From contig DATGUP010000002.1 of assembly GCA_035301265.1 (NCBI GenBank), positions 1 to 47,524 of the forward strand: a stretch of 47,524 nucleotides of DNA. The letters are read 5' to 3'. Under the pieces are notes generated by a model. It did not search any database. It was not told the origin of the DNA and saw only the letters and a list, made by a program, of their open reading frames with translations. Positions 25,659 to 35,012 of this stretch are shown one piece after another. A program made the position numbers and the translations under genes. Within the stretch, counting starts at the first letter, position 1. Each line of letters opens with the position of its first letter. Origin of the DNA: DATGUP01 sp035301265 (GTDB lineage Bacteria; Bacillota; Bacilli; Bacillales; Amphibacillaceae).

Positions 25659-26282
25659 CTAATCGTCATTCGCCAAACCATTCCAGTATATATTCACCAT
25701 TTGGGTGATCAGATCATCTAATGAAGTGAATGTGTTTCGATAAGCACGATCCATATGCTGCCCGACCGTGAGCATGGATACAAACATGAGGGCGATCAGG
25801 CGGGGGTTTTTTTGCGGGATTTCTCCTCTTTCCATCGCCTCTTTTATCGCATGTTCCAAAGTGTCGTATAATTGGTTCTCTGCTTCCTCCATAAGTTGCA
25901 GATGCTCATGGGAAACAGCGGTTTTTGCCTCTTTCATAAACGAATGAATATTAATGTCCACTGTTGCTTGTAAATGTGCTTTAGCAATCTCAAATAGCTG
26001 TGTTTTAAGAGACTTATCAGTCGAAAGAGTATCTGCCATGCGCTTTTGGATTCGATTCATTAATTGCACCATGGCGTCCGTAAAAAGGTCTGCTTTCGTT
26101 TTATAATAATAGTACACCGTTGCTTTAGTCACATTACATGTTTGGGCGACATCATCCATGGATACCGATGGGTATCCTTTGTCCAAAAACATTCTTGTTG
26201 CCAGCTTTACTATAGTATCTTTAGTAGATATTCTATCTTGTGTTTTACGAGGTCTGCCTAAGGGCCGACGTGCATGCTGCAT
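25659..26282 (-). CDS. TetR/AcrR-family repressor
   Basis: 207 residues. The N-terminal helix-turn-helix reads TRMFLDKGYPSVSMDDVAQTCNVTKATVYYYYKTKADLF, a standard TetR motif; the rest is a helical ligand domain. ATG 26282 follows GGAGTGAG; the longer upstream frame has no site and reads through the promoter. It is divergent from an MMPL transporter, whose promoter contains a palindrome (26350-26359), so it probably represses that gene and possibly itself. Ligand unknown. Confidence 0.9.
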   Translation of the reverse strand: MQHARRPLGRPRKTQDRISTKDTIVKLATRMFLDKGYPSVSMDDVAQTCNVTKATVYYYYKTKADLFTDAMVQLMNRIQKRMADTLSTDKSLKTQLFEIAKAHLQATVDINIHSFMKEAKTAVSHEHLQLMEEAENQLYDTLEHAIKEAMERGEIPQKNPRLIALMFVSMLTVGQHMDRAYRNTFTSLDDLITQMVNIYWNGLANDD

Positions 26283-26338
26283 GATGCTCACTCCAAACGC
26301 TATATTTTGAACATAGTATAACACATTTGGAATAATAC

Positions 26339-26368
26339 TTGATAAATTAACTGTCCAGTATATATAAT
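26339..26368 (+). promoter_or_regulatory. MMPL gene promoter with TetR-type operator
   Basis: TTGATA (26339-26344), 18-nt spacer and TATAAT (26363-26368). The near-palindrome ACTGTCCAGT (26350-26359) sits in the spacer, where binding would block RNA polymerase. Confidence 0.65.
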
Positions 26369-26425
26369 TATGAAGATACATATTTAAGGGCGCTTAAGAT
26401 GTTTGCGCCAGAGAGGATGAGCTGG

Positions 26426-28663
26426 ATGAAAGAACTGTTGAAAAAATGGGGCTATATTGTTGCCAACCCTAAATCCCGCTGGGCAACGATTTTTATTTGG
26501 ATATTATTGATTGGCGTTTTTTCATATATTTGGCCTCAGGTCAATGACTGGGAAACAACGGATAATCAATTGTTGCCCGATGATGTGATGTCTGTGGAAG
26601 CAAATAAGCTAATCAATGAGGAATTTACGGATGATGCCGGGACACCGCTGCTTTTAGTATGGCACAGGGATGGCGGGCTGAAAGATTCGGATTATGCGAT
26701 GATTCAAGCGCTTTATAAAGAGCTTTATGAGGATCCGGTGAGTGAACAAACCTTTATCCCGCCTTTCCAAGAAATCCCCGTTGAGGCGTTGGCAGGGAGT
26801 TCATCAGAGGATGGGGCGGCACTGATTACACCGGTCTTTTTCGATGAAGATGCATCAACGAATGAACTGCAGATGGCGTTGGATCAACTGGAGATAAAAG
26901 TGGCAGATCAATTTGACAGCAGCGTGTTGGAAAATGCGTTGGACGATACGGGTTTGCATGTGCGTTTTTCCGGACCAGTCGGTATTCAGACAGATACGGT
27001 TTCCTTATTCAGCAATGCGGATATGACTCTGCTCATGTCGACGGTACTGCTTGTGTTTCTGCTGCTTATTTTACTGTACCGTTCCCCTATTTTGGCAATT
27101 GTCCCGCTTATTGCGGTTGGTATTGCCTATGGGTTAATCAGTCCGTTACTCGGTTTTCTTGCCGATAAAGAATGGATTGTCGTTGACCAGCAGGCGATCT
27201 CTATTATGACGGTGCTTTTATTTGGGGCAGGAACGGATTATTGTTTATTCCTCATATCACGCTACAGGGATGAACTCCGGCATGAAGCAGATAAATATGT
27301 TGCATTAAAACGAGCGATCCGCGGAACAGGTGGCGCGATCATGATGAGTTCTATAACAACGGTTTTGGGATTGCTTTCGCTTGGTCTGGCTTATTATGCT
27401 TCTTATGATCGTTTTGCCGTCCCATTTAGTTTGTCTATCTTCATGATGGGGATCACTGCTTTAACATTGCTTCCGGCCATTTTAGCCTTATTGGGGCGTT
27501 TTGCGTTTATCCCGTTTATTCCTCGTCCTGAAGAAATGATTCAAGAGATCGAGAGGAAAAAGAGCAAAAAGCTGCGCCGTCCGAAACCGAGTCATCGTTT
27601 TGGCAAAAAAATCGGGGCGGTTGTCACGAAAAAACCATGGACTGTTATCATTGTCAGTACGATTATCCTTGTCATTTTAGCCGCTTTTGTGCCGAAAATA
27701 CAATATACGTACGGGCTTTTGGATTCCTTTCCTGAAGATATGCCATCACGCGAAGGGTTTACATTGATTGCCGATCATTATCCGCCAGGTGAAATTGCCC
27801 CTGTCCATGTGATTGTTGATACAGACGGTGAAGACATTTCGTTAAAAAGGGAATTGGAGAAGCATCCTTATGTCGCAGACGTGGCTGATCCGAATGAAGG
27901 TTCTGAAAATAAGGATTTAAAAGCATGGGAAGTTACCCTTTCCATTGATCCATATTCCTCTGAAGCAGTGGAAAGTATCCCCACATTTCAGGCGATCGCA
28001 GTGGATGCATTAAACGATGCAGGTGTCGCAAATGCGAAACATTCGGTATGGGTTGGCGGTGAGACAGCCACATTATATGACACGGAGGAGATTACAAGCC
28101 GGGATCAAGCTCTGATTATGCCCGTTCTACTTGTCATCATTGCCATTTTGCTCGTTGTGTATTTAAAATCCATTGTAGCAATGGTTTATTTACTGGGGAC
28201 GGTTTTGCTATCGTATTTATCTGCCCTCGGCTTGGGTTGGATCATCCTGCATCATGTATTTGATGTGGCGGAAATTCAAGGATTAATTCCGCTTTATGCG
28301 TTCGTCTTTCTGGTCGCCCTGGGAGAAGACTATAATATATTTCTTGTTTCACGTATATGGCAGAAACGGAAAGACATGCCGCTTAAGCAAGCGATCGCTG
28401 ACAGTGTAGGGGAAACAGGCAGTGTGATTAGTTCAGCTGGGCTTATTTTAGCCGGGACGTTTTCAGTTTTGGCTGTTATGCCTTTGCAAGTTCTTGTTCA
28501 TTTCGGTGCGATCACTGCCATCGGCATTATGCTTGATACATTTATCGTCAGGCCATTGCTCGTTCCTGCGATGACAACAGTGCTCGGACGCTTTGCTTTT
28601 TGGCCGGGTAGAATGTGGAAAATGGATGTGAACGAAAGCGGAAAGGTGACAAGATCAGAGTGA
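26426..28663 (+). CDS. MMPL-family (RND) transporter, YdfJ-like
   Basis: 745 residues, normal for MMPL proteins. Two repeats, each with one helix, an extracellular domain and five helices. The acidic proton-relay motifs are GAGTDYCLFLISRYRDEL in the first half and ALGEDYNIFLVSRIWQ in the second. It probably exports lipids or hydrophobic compounds using the proton gradient. ATG 26426 is chosen because AGAGAGG lies 9 nt upstream; ATG 26399 and 26417 are possible. Divergent from its likely TetR repressor. Confidence 0.9.
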   Translation: MKELLKKWGYIVANPKSRWATIFIWILLIGVFSYIWPQVNDWETTDNQLLPDDVMSVEANKLINEEFTDDAGTPLLLVWHRDGGLKDSDYAMIQALYKELYEDPVSEQTFIPPFQEIPVEALAGSSSEDGAALITPVFFDEDASTNELQMALDQLEIKVADQFDSSVLENALDDTGLHVRFSGPVGIQTDTVSLFSNADMTLLMSTVLLVFLLLILLYRSPILAIVPLIAVGIAYGLISPLLGFLADKEWIVVDQQAISIMTVLLFGAGTDYCLFLISRYRDELRHEADKYVALKRAIRGTGGAIMMSSITTVLGLLSLGLAYYASYDRFAVPFSLSIFMMGITALTLLPAILALLGRFAFIPFIPRPEEMIQEIERKKSKKLRRPKPSHRFGKKIGAVVTKKPWTVIIVSTIILVILAAFVPKIQYTYGLLDSFPEDMPSREGFTLIADHYPPGEIAPVHVIVDTDGEDISLKRELEKHPYVADVADPNEGSENKDLKAWEVTLSIDPYSSEAVESIPTFQAIAVDALNDAGVANAKHSVWVGGETATLYDTEEITSRDQALIMPVLLVIIAILLVVYLKSIVAMVYLLGTVLLSYLSALGLGWIILHHVFDVAEIQGLIPLYAFVFLVALGEDYNIFLVSRIWQKRKDMPLKQAIADSVGETGSVISSAGLILAGTFSVLAVMPLQVLVHFGAITAIGIMLDTFIVRPLLVPAMTTVLGRFAFWPGRMWKMDVNESGKVTRSE

Positions 28664-28721
28664 TTTTTTAGTGCTCGTCTTTCAAGTACATCTTAATGTT
28701 CGCCATTAAGAAGCGGTGCGC

Positions 28722-28749
28722 TTGCTGAAAAAATAGTCTGTGTTAGTAT
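28722..28749 (+). promoter_or_regulatory. probable promoter of the MFS gene
   Basis: TTGCTG (28722-28727), 16-nt spacer, TAGTAT (28744-28749), about 45 nt before the MFS start. Confidence 0.45.
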
Positions 28750-28794
28750 GATGATAATGAATGGTTAAGGTTGCAATGGAAGAGGAGCAAAATA

Positions 28795-30192
28795 ATGACT
28801 GCGACAAATATATCACCTTTACATCGACGTTTAATCGTTGCCACGACATTGTCGGCATCTTTTTTATCGGTTTTGACGCAATTTCTTCTCATCACAGCCT
28901 TTCCAAAGATTATGCAAGAATTTGCGATTAATTCCACACAAGTGCAGTGGTTGACAACTAGTTTTATGCTAACGATTGCTATTTTGATTCCGATCACGGC
29001 TTATTTCATCGACCGGTTTACAACAAGAACATTAATGATGAGTGCTATGTTCTTGTTTTTTATTGGTACAGTGATTGGTTTAGCTGCCCCATCTTTTCCG
29101 ATTTTGCTTTTTGGCCGCATTGTTCAAGGTACAGGTTCTGGAATCATGATCCCGCTTATGCAAACGATCTTGTTTCTCCTGTATCCAAAGGAAAAAAGGG
29201 GATTTGCCATGGGGTTAGCTGGATTGGTGATTAACGTTGCACCGGCGATTGGCCCACCACTATCGGGTCTTTTGATTAAATATTTCGCTTGGCGAGCCTT
29301 ATTTCTTTTAATACTTCCAATTGCGGTATGTATTTTATTGTTTGTTTTTTTGTTCATGCGAAATATTACTGAAAAACGGGAAACAGAAACGGATAGTTTA
29401 TCGGTTGTCTTGTCCATCATCGGTTTTGGTGGCATGCTTTATGGGTTTAATAAAATCGAGGCGTCTGGGTTAACGGATGTTGTCACTTTGACGAGTTTGA
29501 GTGCTGGGGCTTTAGCTCTCTGTTTATTTGTCGTTCGCCAGTTGCGCTTACCGATGCCAATTTTGGAATTGCGTGTGCTTAAAGTGCCGGTGTTTGCACT
29601 TGTTACGTTTATTTCCGTCCTTTCGTTTAGCCTTTTAATATCGACTGAGACAATCTTACCGTTGTATGTGCAGAACGCGCAGCAGTTTTCCGCTTATTAC
29701 GGCGGTCTAGTTGTGATGCCCGGTGCTTTAACGCTCGCTGTCATGTCCTTATTTGCAGGAACTTTATTCGATAAATACGGCGGGAAAATCATTTCCATTA
29801 TTGGTTTTTCCCTGCTTTGCTTATCCACACTCGCGTTTTATTTTATGCTTGATCTTGATACACCTTTTGTAATTGCCATGGTCTTATTCATGCTTCCGAT
29901 GGCCGGTGTTGCGCTCATCAATATGCCCATCATGACAGCGGGGATCAATGCGTTACCTCATGCATTAATCCCTCATGGAACAGCGGTTATCAATACCGCT
30001 CGTCAATTTGGTGGTTCGTTAGGATTGACGTTTATTATCTCGTTTATTAGCAGGACCGTTCAGCAATCCGAAACCATGCAGCCGCATGCTTATTTAACCG
30101 GCGTGAAGACCGCTTTTTTCGTCGCCTTTTTATTTGCGGTGACCGGCCTTGTTCTTTCCTTCTTTTTGAAAAATAAGGAGCGATCTGTTTAA
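28795..30192 (+). CDS. DHA2-type MFS multidrug transporter
   Basis: 465 residues, about 14 hydrophobic helices. Motif C of drug antiporters (GLVINVAPAIGPPLSGLL) and the loop motif RIVQGTGSGIMIPLM support the DHA2/EmrB-QacA-LmrB group. It should export drugs or toxic metabolites with protons. GAGGAGC precedes ATG 28795. It has its own promoter after the MMPL gene and a strong terminator after it. Confidence 0.9.
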   Translation: MTATNISPLHRRLIVATTLSASFLSVLTQFLLITAFPKIMQEFAINSTQVQWLTTSFMLTIAILIPITAYFIDRFTTRTLMMSAMFLFFIGTVIGLAAPSFPILLFGRIVQGTGSGIMIPLMQTILFLLYPKEKRGFAMGLAGLVINVAPAIGPPLSGLLIKYFAWRALFLLILPIAVCILLFVFLFMRNITEKRETETDSLSVVLSIIGFGGMLYGFNKIEASGLTDVVTLTSLSAGALALCLFVVRQLRLPMPILELRVLKVPVFALVTFISVLSFSLLISTETILPLYVQNAQQFSAYYGGLVVMPGALTLAVMSLFAGTLFDKYGGKIISIIGFSLLCLSTLAFYFMLDLDTPFVIAMVLFMLPMAGVALINMPIMTAGINALPHALIPHGTAVINTARQFGGSLGLTFIISFISRTVQQSETMQPHAYLTGVKTAFFVAFLFAVTGLVLSFFLKNKERSV

Positions 30193-30224
30193 AAATAAGT
30201 GAGGCGTGCTTTTAGCGTGAAAAT

Positions 30225-30269
30225 AAAAAGAAGGAGGTCTGACTGTTGTCTGCAGATCTCCTTCTTTTT
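30225..30269. terminator. bidirectional terminator between the MFS gene and tetR
   Basis: A 17-bp stem (30225-30241 with 30253-30269, one mismatch), flanked by A-run and T-run. Serves the converging MFS and TetR genes. Confidence 0.92.
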
Positions 30270-30283
30270 AAATGATTTTTCCT

Positions 30284-30820
30284 TTATTCGATGACCTTGA
30301 AGCGATTAATGAGTTGGGCGATTTGTTTCGGTGACTGGTCCATATTGTTTGCTAGCCAATGTTTGATGACATAAATGCTCCCACTAATGACGAAAGTTCC
30401 CGCATATGCGGATATATCCGGAATGTCTTCATGATTATCTAGAAATGTGCGGGCAACGTCCATGATTCTTCTTTCAAACGAGTGATCCCTGTTTTCATTG
30501 AGAAGTGTACGGAAAATGTCGTGCTTGGAGGCAACGTATTCCAGAAGCTTTTCGGTCATCTGTAGAGCCTCTTCTTCCTTTTCAAAGTTGTATTGACTTA
30601 AGTAACTGTTTAAATCTGTGATAATTTCTTCTTCGATTTGTTCTAGCAAATCAAACGGATTGCTGTAATGAGCGTAAAAGGTCGAGCGGTTAATATCAGC
30701 GTTTTCGCAAATTTCTTTTACGGTAATGGATGAAATAGGTTTTTCTTTTAGCAAAGTGATTAAACTATTCTTTAAAACCATGCGGGTATACTTTTTTCGG
30801 CGGTCAAGTTTTTTGTTCAT
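30284..30820 (-). CDS. TetR/AcrR-family regulator (YhgD-like)
   Basis: 178 residues. Helix-turn-helix SSITVKEICENADINRSTFYAHYSNPFDLL, followed by a short helical C-terminal domain of the TetR_C_8-like kind, common in regulators beside YhgE and MMPL proteins. Divergent from the second MMPL operon; the 155-nt gap contains an inverted repeat overlapping that promoter. Confidence 0.88.
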   Translation of the reverse strand: MNKKLDRRKKYTRMVLKNSLITLLKEKPISSITVKEICENADINRSTFYAHYSNPFDLLEQIEEEIITDLNSYLSQYNFEKEEEALQMTEKLLEYVASKHDIFRTLLNENRDHSFERRIMDVARTFLDNHEDIPDISAYAGTFVISGSIYVIKHWLANNMDQSPKQIAQLINRFKVIE

Positions 30821-30901
30821 AAAATCGTCACACTTTCATTCAGAGTTTGACAACAACTTTTTTGTATGTGTTGCCTTTCGCACGCAAATTATAAAACTGT
30901 C

Positions 30902-30931
30902 TGTTGTAAATCCAACACCGTGTCTTATAAA
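30902..30931 (+). promoter_or_regulatory. promoter and likely operator of the second MMPL operon
   Basis: TTGTAA (30904-30909), 16-nt spacer, TATAAA (30926-30931). The inverted repeat TGTTG-N6-CAACA (30902-30917) covers the -35, as expected for a repressor site. Confidence 0.5.
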
Positions 30932-30975
30932 ATAGTATTATATTCGGATGGATGATGCAAGAGAGGTGAACACCG

Positions 30976-33030
30976 ATAGATATTGCAGCTCGTGTTTTAA
31001 AATATAAAAAAACAATTGTCATCACATTTTTCGTTCTCGCAATCATTGGCTCGTTCGTTCAGTTTGCTGTACCCGTGAATTATAGTATGACGGATTACTT
31101 ACCCGAGAGCGCACCATCGACTGAAGCGATCGATGTGATGGAAGAAGAATTTAGTGGCGATGTAGCCAATACAAGGGTTATGGTTCAGGATGTGACGATA
31201 CAGGAGGCGCTTCATTATAAGGAAGCGATCGAAGCGGTCGATGGGGTATCTGATGTGATGTGGCTCGATGATGTCATTGATATCCAAACACCGATTGAAA
31301 TGGCGGATGCGGATACGGTTGAAACGTATTACAAGGATAATCACGCGCTATTCACATTTTATGTTGAAGAAGGAAAAGAAGTGGAAGCGACCGATGCCGT
31401 CTATGACATTATAGGTGAAGATAATGCTATGGCGGGCGAGGCGCTGGATACGGCCATCTCACAAAAAATGACCGGACAGGAGACATTGAATGCCGCGCTC
31501 ATTCTCGTTCCGATTATCATTATAATCCTTCTGTTGTCAACACGGTCTTGGATCGAGCCGGTGTTTTTTCTGACAGCGATCGGGATTTCGGTGTTGATCA
31601 ACTTAGGAACGAATATTTTCATTGGCGAAATCTCTTTTATATCGCAAGCGGTGGCTCCGATTTTGCAGCTAGCTGTATCGCTCGACTATGCGATCTTTCT
31701 GCTGCATAGTTTTGACGACTATAGAAAACAGCTCGACAGTCCGCATGAGGCGATGAAGCAGGCGATGAAACGGTCTTTTCCGGCGATTGCTGCCAGTGCC
31801 TCCACAACGTTTTTCGGCTTTATGGCGCTTACCTTTATGGAATTTGAAATCGGCGCTGACTTAGGCATGAATCTTGTCAAAGGTATTTTGCTCAGCTTTC
31901 TCAGCGTCATGATTTTTCTGCCGGCATTGACATTAATGTTTTATCATTACATTGATAAAACCCACCATAAAGAGTGGCTGCCATCGAAGTACCCGATCGG
32001 GAAATATTTCGTTAAAATGCGTATCCCGGTATTGCTTTTAATAGCCATTCTGATTGTGCCGGCGTTTTTGGCTCAAAGCGAAACAAACTTTTTATACGGG
32101 ATGGGGGAACACCCAGAGCACACCCGGGCTGGTCAAGATACGCAGGCCATTGAAGAGACGTTCGGCAAATTTACCCCGATGGTGCTGCTCGTGCCTAAAG
32201 GCGATCTGGCCAGAGAAGATGCACTCGCAAACGATCTTAAAGCGCTCGAGCATGTCAAAAGCATTGTGTCCTATACAGAAACGGTCGGAACCACTATTCC
32301 TCCAGAGTTTTTGGCGGATTCAGAAAGGGAGGAGTTTTTCTCGGAACATTACAGCCGACTCATCTTAAATACAACGATTGATACAGAAGGCGAAGAAGCA
32401 TTTTCGCTCGTAGAAGATGTACAGGCGATTGCGGAACAATATTACGGAGACGATTATTACGCAACAGGGGAAAATATCACGCTTTATGACATGAAACACA
32501 TCGTGCAAAAGGATAATACGCTTGTAAATTTACTAACCGTGGCGACGATCGCGCTTGTCTTGTTTGTGACATTCCGTTCGCTATCCTTTCCGGTTGTATT
32601 GCTTTTGACAATACAGACGTCTGTCTGGATTAACTTAGCTATACCGTATTTCACCGATGAGCCGCTCGTTTATATTGGCTACCTCATTATTAGCATCGTC
32701 CAGCTTGCAGCGACCGTTGACTATGCTATTTTGTTCTCAGAAGACTATGCGAACAACCGCAAACAGATGCGTGCAGTAGCTGCGATTCAGAAAACGATCA
32801 ACGAAAAGATTTTCTCCATTGCTGTTCCAGCGTCTATCTTATCAAGTGTCGGCTTTATCTTATGGGCCACATCGACCGACCCGATTATCTCGTCGATCGG
32901 CCTTCTATTAGGACGCGGAACATTGTTGGCATTTTTCCTCGTCGCCCTTCTTTTACCGGCATTGCTTGTTGTTTTGGACCGTGTGATTGAAAAAACAACG
33001 TGGAAAGCAGACTTTTATCAAGGGGAGTGA
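30976..33030 (+). CDS. MMPL-family transporter, apparent ATA start
   Basis: 684 residues if translation begins at ATA 30976, preceded by AGAGAGGTG with 6-nt spacing. The frame is closed by TGA just upstream, and the first ATG/GTG/TTG in frame is GTG 31075, which would remove the first helix (IDIAARVLKYKKTIVITFFV...). Proton-relay motifs are AVSLDYAIFLLHSFDDYR and AATVDYAILFSEDYANNR. Probably exports lipids or hydrophobic compounds. The downstream heptad-repeat gene begins 4 nt after the stop, so they form an operon under the divergent TetR. The odd start could be real or a recent ATG-to-ATA change. Confidence 0.85.
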   Translation: MDIAARVLKYKKTIVITFFVLAIIGSFVQFAVPVNYSMTDYLPESAPSTEAIDVMEEEFSGDVANTRVMVQDVTIQEALHYKEAIEAVDGVSDVMWLDDVIDIQTPIEMADADTVETYYKDNHALFTFYVEEGKEVEATDAVYDIIGEDNAMAGEALDTAISQKMTGQETLNAALILVPIIIIILLLSTRSWIEPVFFLTAIGISVLINLGTNIFIGEISFISQAVAPILQLAVSLDYAIFLLHSFDDYRKQLDSPHEAMKQAMKRSFPAIAASASTTFFGFMALTFMEFEIGADLGMNLVKGILLSFLSVMIFLPALTLMFYHYIDKTHHKEWLPSKYPIGKYFVKMRIPVLLLIAILIVPAFLAQSETNFLYGMGEHPEHTRAGQDTQAIEETFGKFTPMVLLVPKGDLAREDALANDLKALEHVKSIVSYTETVGTTIPPEFLADSEREEFFSEHYSRLILNTTIDTEGEEAFSLVEDVQAIAEQYYGDDYYATGENITLYDMKHIVQKDNTLVNLLTVATIALVLFVTFRSLSFPVVLLLTIQTSVWINLAIPYFTDEPLVYIGYLIISIVQLAATVDYAILFSEDYANNRKQMRAVAAIQKTINEKIFSIAVPASILSSVGFILWATSTDPIISSIGLLLGRGTLLAFFLVALLLPALLVVLDRVIEKTTWKADFYQGE

Positions 33031-33034
33031 TGAT

Positions 33035-34846
33035 ATGCGTATCAAAAAATGGTTGTCCATGATCGCAGCGAGTTTGCTCGTGTTTTCGTCCTTGCCTTTA
33101 ACTGTATCCTCAGCTGAAAAAACAGCTGAGGAAAAAGCCGTTGGTGAATACTCAAGCAAGGATGAAGTCGTATATGGAAATCTGGATGCCAACGGCACGA
33201 TCGAAAGCATGTATGTCGTAAACACTTTCCATATCACCGAGCCAGGTGAGATCGTCGATTACGGAGATTATACGAACTTGAAAAATTTGACCGACTTATC
33301 CGCTATCGAACAGTCGGGTGAAAAGGTATCTTTTCACGCTGCGGATGAAGAATTTTATTATCAAGGTGAATTAACAAACAAGCCGCTGCCGTGGAATATT
33401 GCCATCACTTATCTGCTGGATGGCGAAGAAATACCAGCTGATGAGTTGGCAGGCCAAAGCGGGTCACTGGAAATTCAGATCGAAACGTCTGCAAATAAGT
33501 CGGTTGATCCGGTGTTTTTCGAAAACTATTTAATGCAAATCTCGCTAACGCTTGATCCATCCATCTTCAGCAACATTCAGGCACCGAAAGGAACAGAGGC
33601 GAATGAAGGAAAACATAAGCAAATCACCTTTTCCGTCATGCCTGATACTGAAGAAGAATTGATTGTCACGGCCGATGTTGAGGATTTGGAAATGGATCCG
33701 ATCAATATCTCAGCAGTCCCTGCCAACATCGCGCTTGAGGATCCGGATATAAGCGGGATGACGAAAGACATGCAAAAGTTGTCCGATGCCATTGGCGAGA
33801 TCCATTCCGGTGTTCTGGAATTGAACAACGGCATTTCCGAATTGAATGAAGGTACAGCAGAATTAAGCAGCGGGTCCGCAGAATATATGGATGGCATCCA
33901 TGAACTTGATGAGTCATCAAATGAGCTTGTCGATGGCTCGCGTGAGATCCGGGACATTTTGCAGCAAGTAAGCGAGGCCGTGCAAGCGGGTCCCGATATG
34001 CCTGAGCTAGGCGATTTGGATGAACTGCCAGACGGTTTGCGTGAGATGGCAGAAGGGTTGAGAGAGTCCGGTGACGGGCTTGAGGAATTACAGGATAATT
34101 ATGATGAAGCCTACGGGGCTTTGGCTGAAGCGATAAATGAAATCCCTGATTCTGACATAAGTGAAAAACAGATCAAATCATTATATAAAAGCAATGCTGA
34201 TCAAGGCGTTGTCGATCAACTCATGGCGACGTATCAAGCAGCGCAAAAAGTGAAGCACACGTATAGTGCTGCAAAACAAGGCTTTGCTGCGGTTTCCAAC
34301 ACGTTGGATCAAGTGTCAGAGCCGCTTTATGATATGGCCGATCAATTAGAAGTGATTGCCGATGAGATGGAAAAGAATATGGAAGACTTTGAGACACTCG
34401 ATGCTCTTGTTGATTTACAAGAAGGCCTGTCTGAACTGTCATCTGAATACAGCAGCTTCCACGATGGTTTAGTCGATTATACAGAAGGCGTTCATGCTCT
34501 TGCTATGAATTATGAAGACCTTGATTCCGGTATCCAGGGATTGTCCGAAGGAACGTCCGAACTTGATAGCGGCGCGCACGAGCTGTCAGAAGGTACGAAA
34601 GAACTGGAGTCATCGACTCATGATATTCCTGAAGAAATGCAGTCGGAAATCGACGAGCTTATGGATGAATACGAGAACGAGGATTTTGAACCAGTATCAT
34701 TCGTCTCGGACCAAAATAAAGATGTCGGTGTCGTTCAATTCGTCTTGCAAACTGAGAGCATTGAAATAGAAGAACCGGAAGAAAACGATGAAACAAGTGA
34801 AGACGAGCTAAGTTTTTGGGATCGACTTCTTGATCTTTTCCGGTAA
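33035..34846 (+). CDS. exported heptad-repeat (Leu-x-x-Gly) protein, MMPL partner
   Basis: 603 residues. A signal peptide (basic MRIKKW, hydrophobic core, VSSAEKT) is followed by a ~200-residue domain. From about residue 245 come repeats of the x-x-x-Leu-x-x-Gly kind (VLELNNGISELNEGTAELSSGSAEY), as in YhgE/Pip-type proteins, and again near residues 490-530 (GLSEGTSELDSGAHELSEGT). It is very acidic. No clear C-terminal membrane helix; the end (FWDRLLDLF) is amphipathic. AAGGGGAG precedes ATG 33035. Probably a periplasm-side or wall-facing partner of the MMPL transporter; function unknown. Confidence 0.82.
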   Translation: MRIKKWLSMIAASLLVFSSLPLTVSSAEKTAEEKAVGEYSSKDEVVYGNLDANGTIESMYVVNTFHITEPGEIVDYGDYTNLKNLTDLSAIEQSGEKVSFHAADEEFYYQGELTNKPLPWNIAITYLLDGEEIPADELAGQSGSLEIQIETSANKSVDPVFFENYLMQISLTLDPSIFSNIQAPKGTEANEGKHKQITFSVMPDTEEELIVTADVEDLEMDPINISAVPANIALEDPDISGMTKDMQKLSDAIGEIHSGVLELNNGISELNEGTAELSSGSAEYMDGIHELDESSNELVDGSREIRDILQQVSEAVQAGPDMPELGDLDELPDGLREMAEGLRESGDGLEELQDNYDEAYGALAEAINEIPDSDISEKQIKSLYKSNADQGVVDQLMATYQAAQKVKHTYSAAKQGFAAVSNTLDQVSEPLYDMADQLEVIADEMEKNMEDFETLDALVDLQEGLSELSSEYSSFHDGLVDYTEGVHALAMNYEDLDSGIQGLSEGTSELDSGAHELSEGTKELESSTHDIPEEMQSEIDELMDEYENEDFEPVSFVSDQNKDVGVVQFVLQTESIEIEEPEENDETSEDELSFWDRLLDLFR

Positions 34847-34868
34847 CACGACAGTTTATTTGATGATT

Positions 34869-34925
34869 GCCTATCGCTTCGGCTCGGCAGTCGTTCAAAT
34901 GCTTGGCCGATTGCGATAGGCGTTT
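34869..34925 (+). terminator. terminator of the second MMPL operon
   Basis: GCCTATCGC (34869-34877) pairs perfectly with GCGATAGGC (34913-34921), with a smaller inner pairing, followed by GTTTTAC. Confidence 0.65.
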
Positions 34926-34943
34926 TACTGTTGGCTTCTATTT

Positions 34944-34968
34944 CAAACAGTCTTTTTTCGACCGATAC
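34944..34968 (+). promoter_or_regulatory. possible sigma-D-like promoter of the tandem ATP-grasp gene
   Basis: CAAA (34944-34947), 13-nt spacer, ACCGATAC (34961-34968), against the hag promoter TAAA-N14-GCCGATAT. Three mismatches and a spacer one short, so tentative. Confidence 0.3.
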
Positions 34969-35012
34969 CATATATAGGAAAGTTTTTATATATTTTTTCA
35001 GGGGTGTGACAC

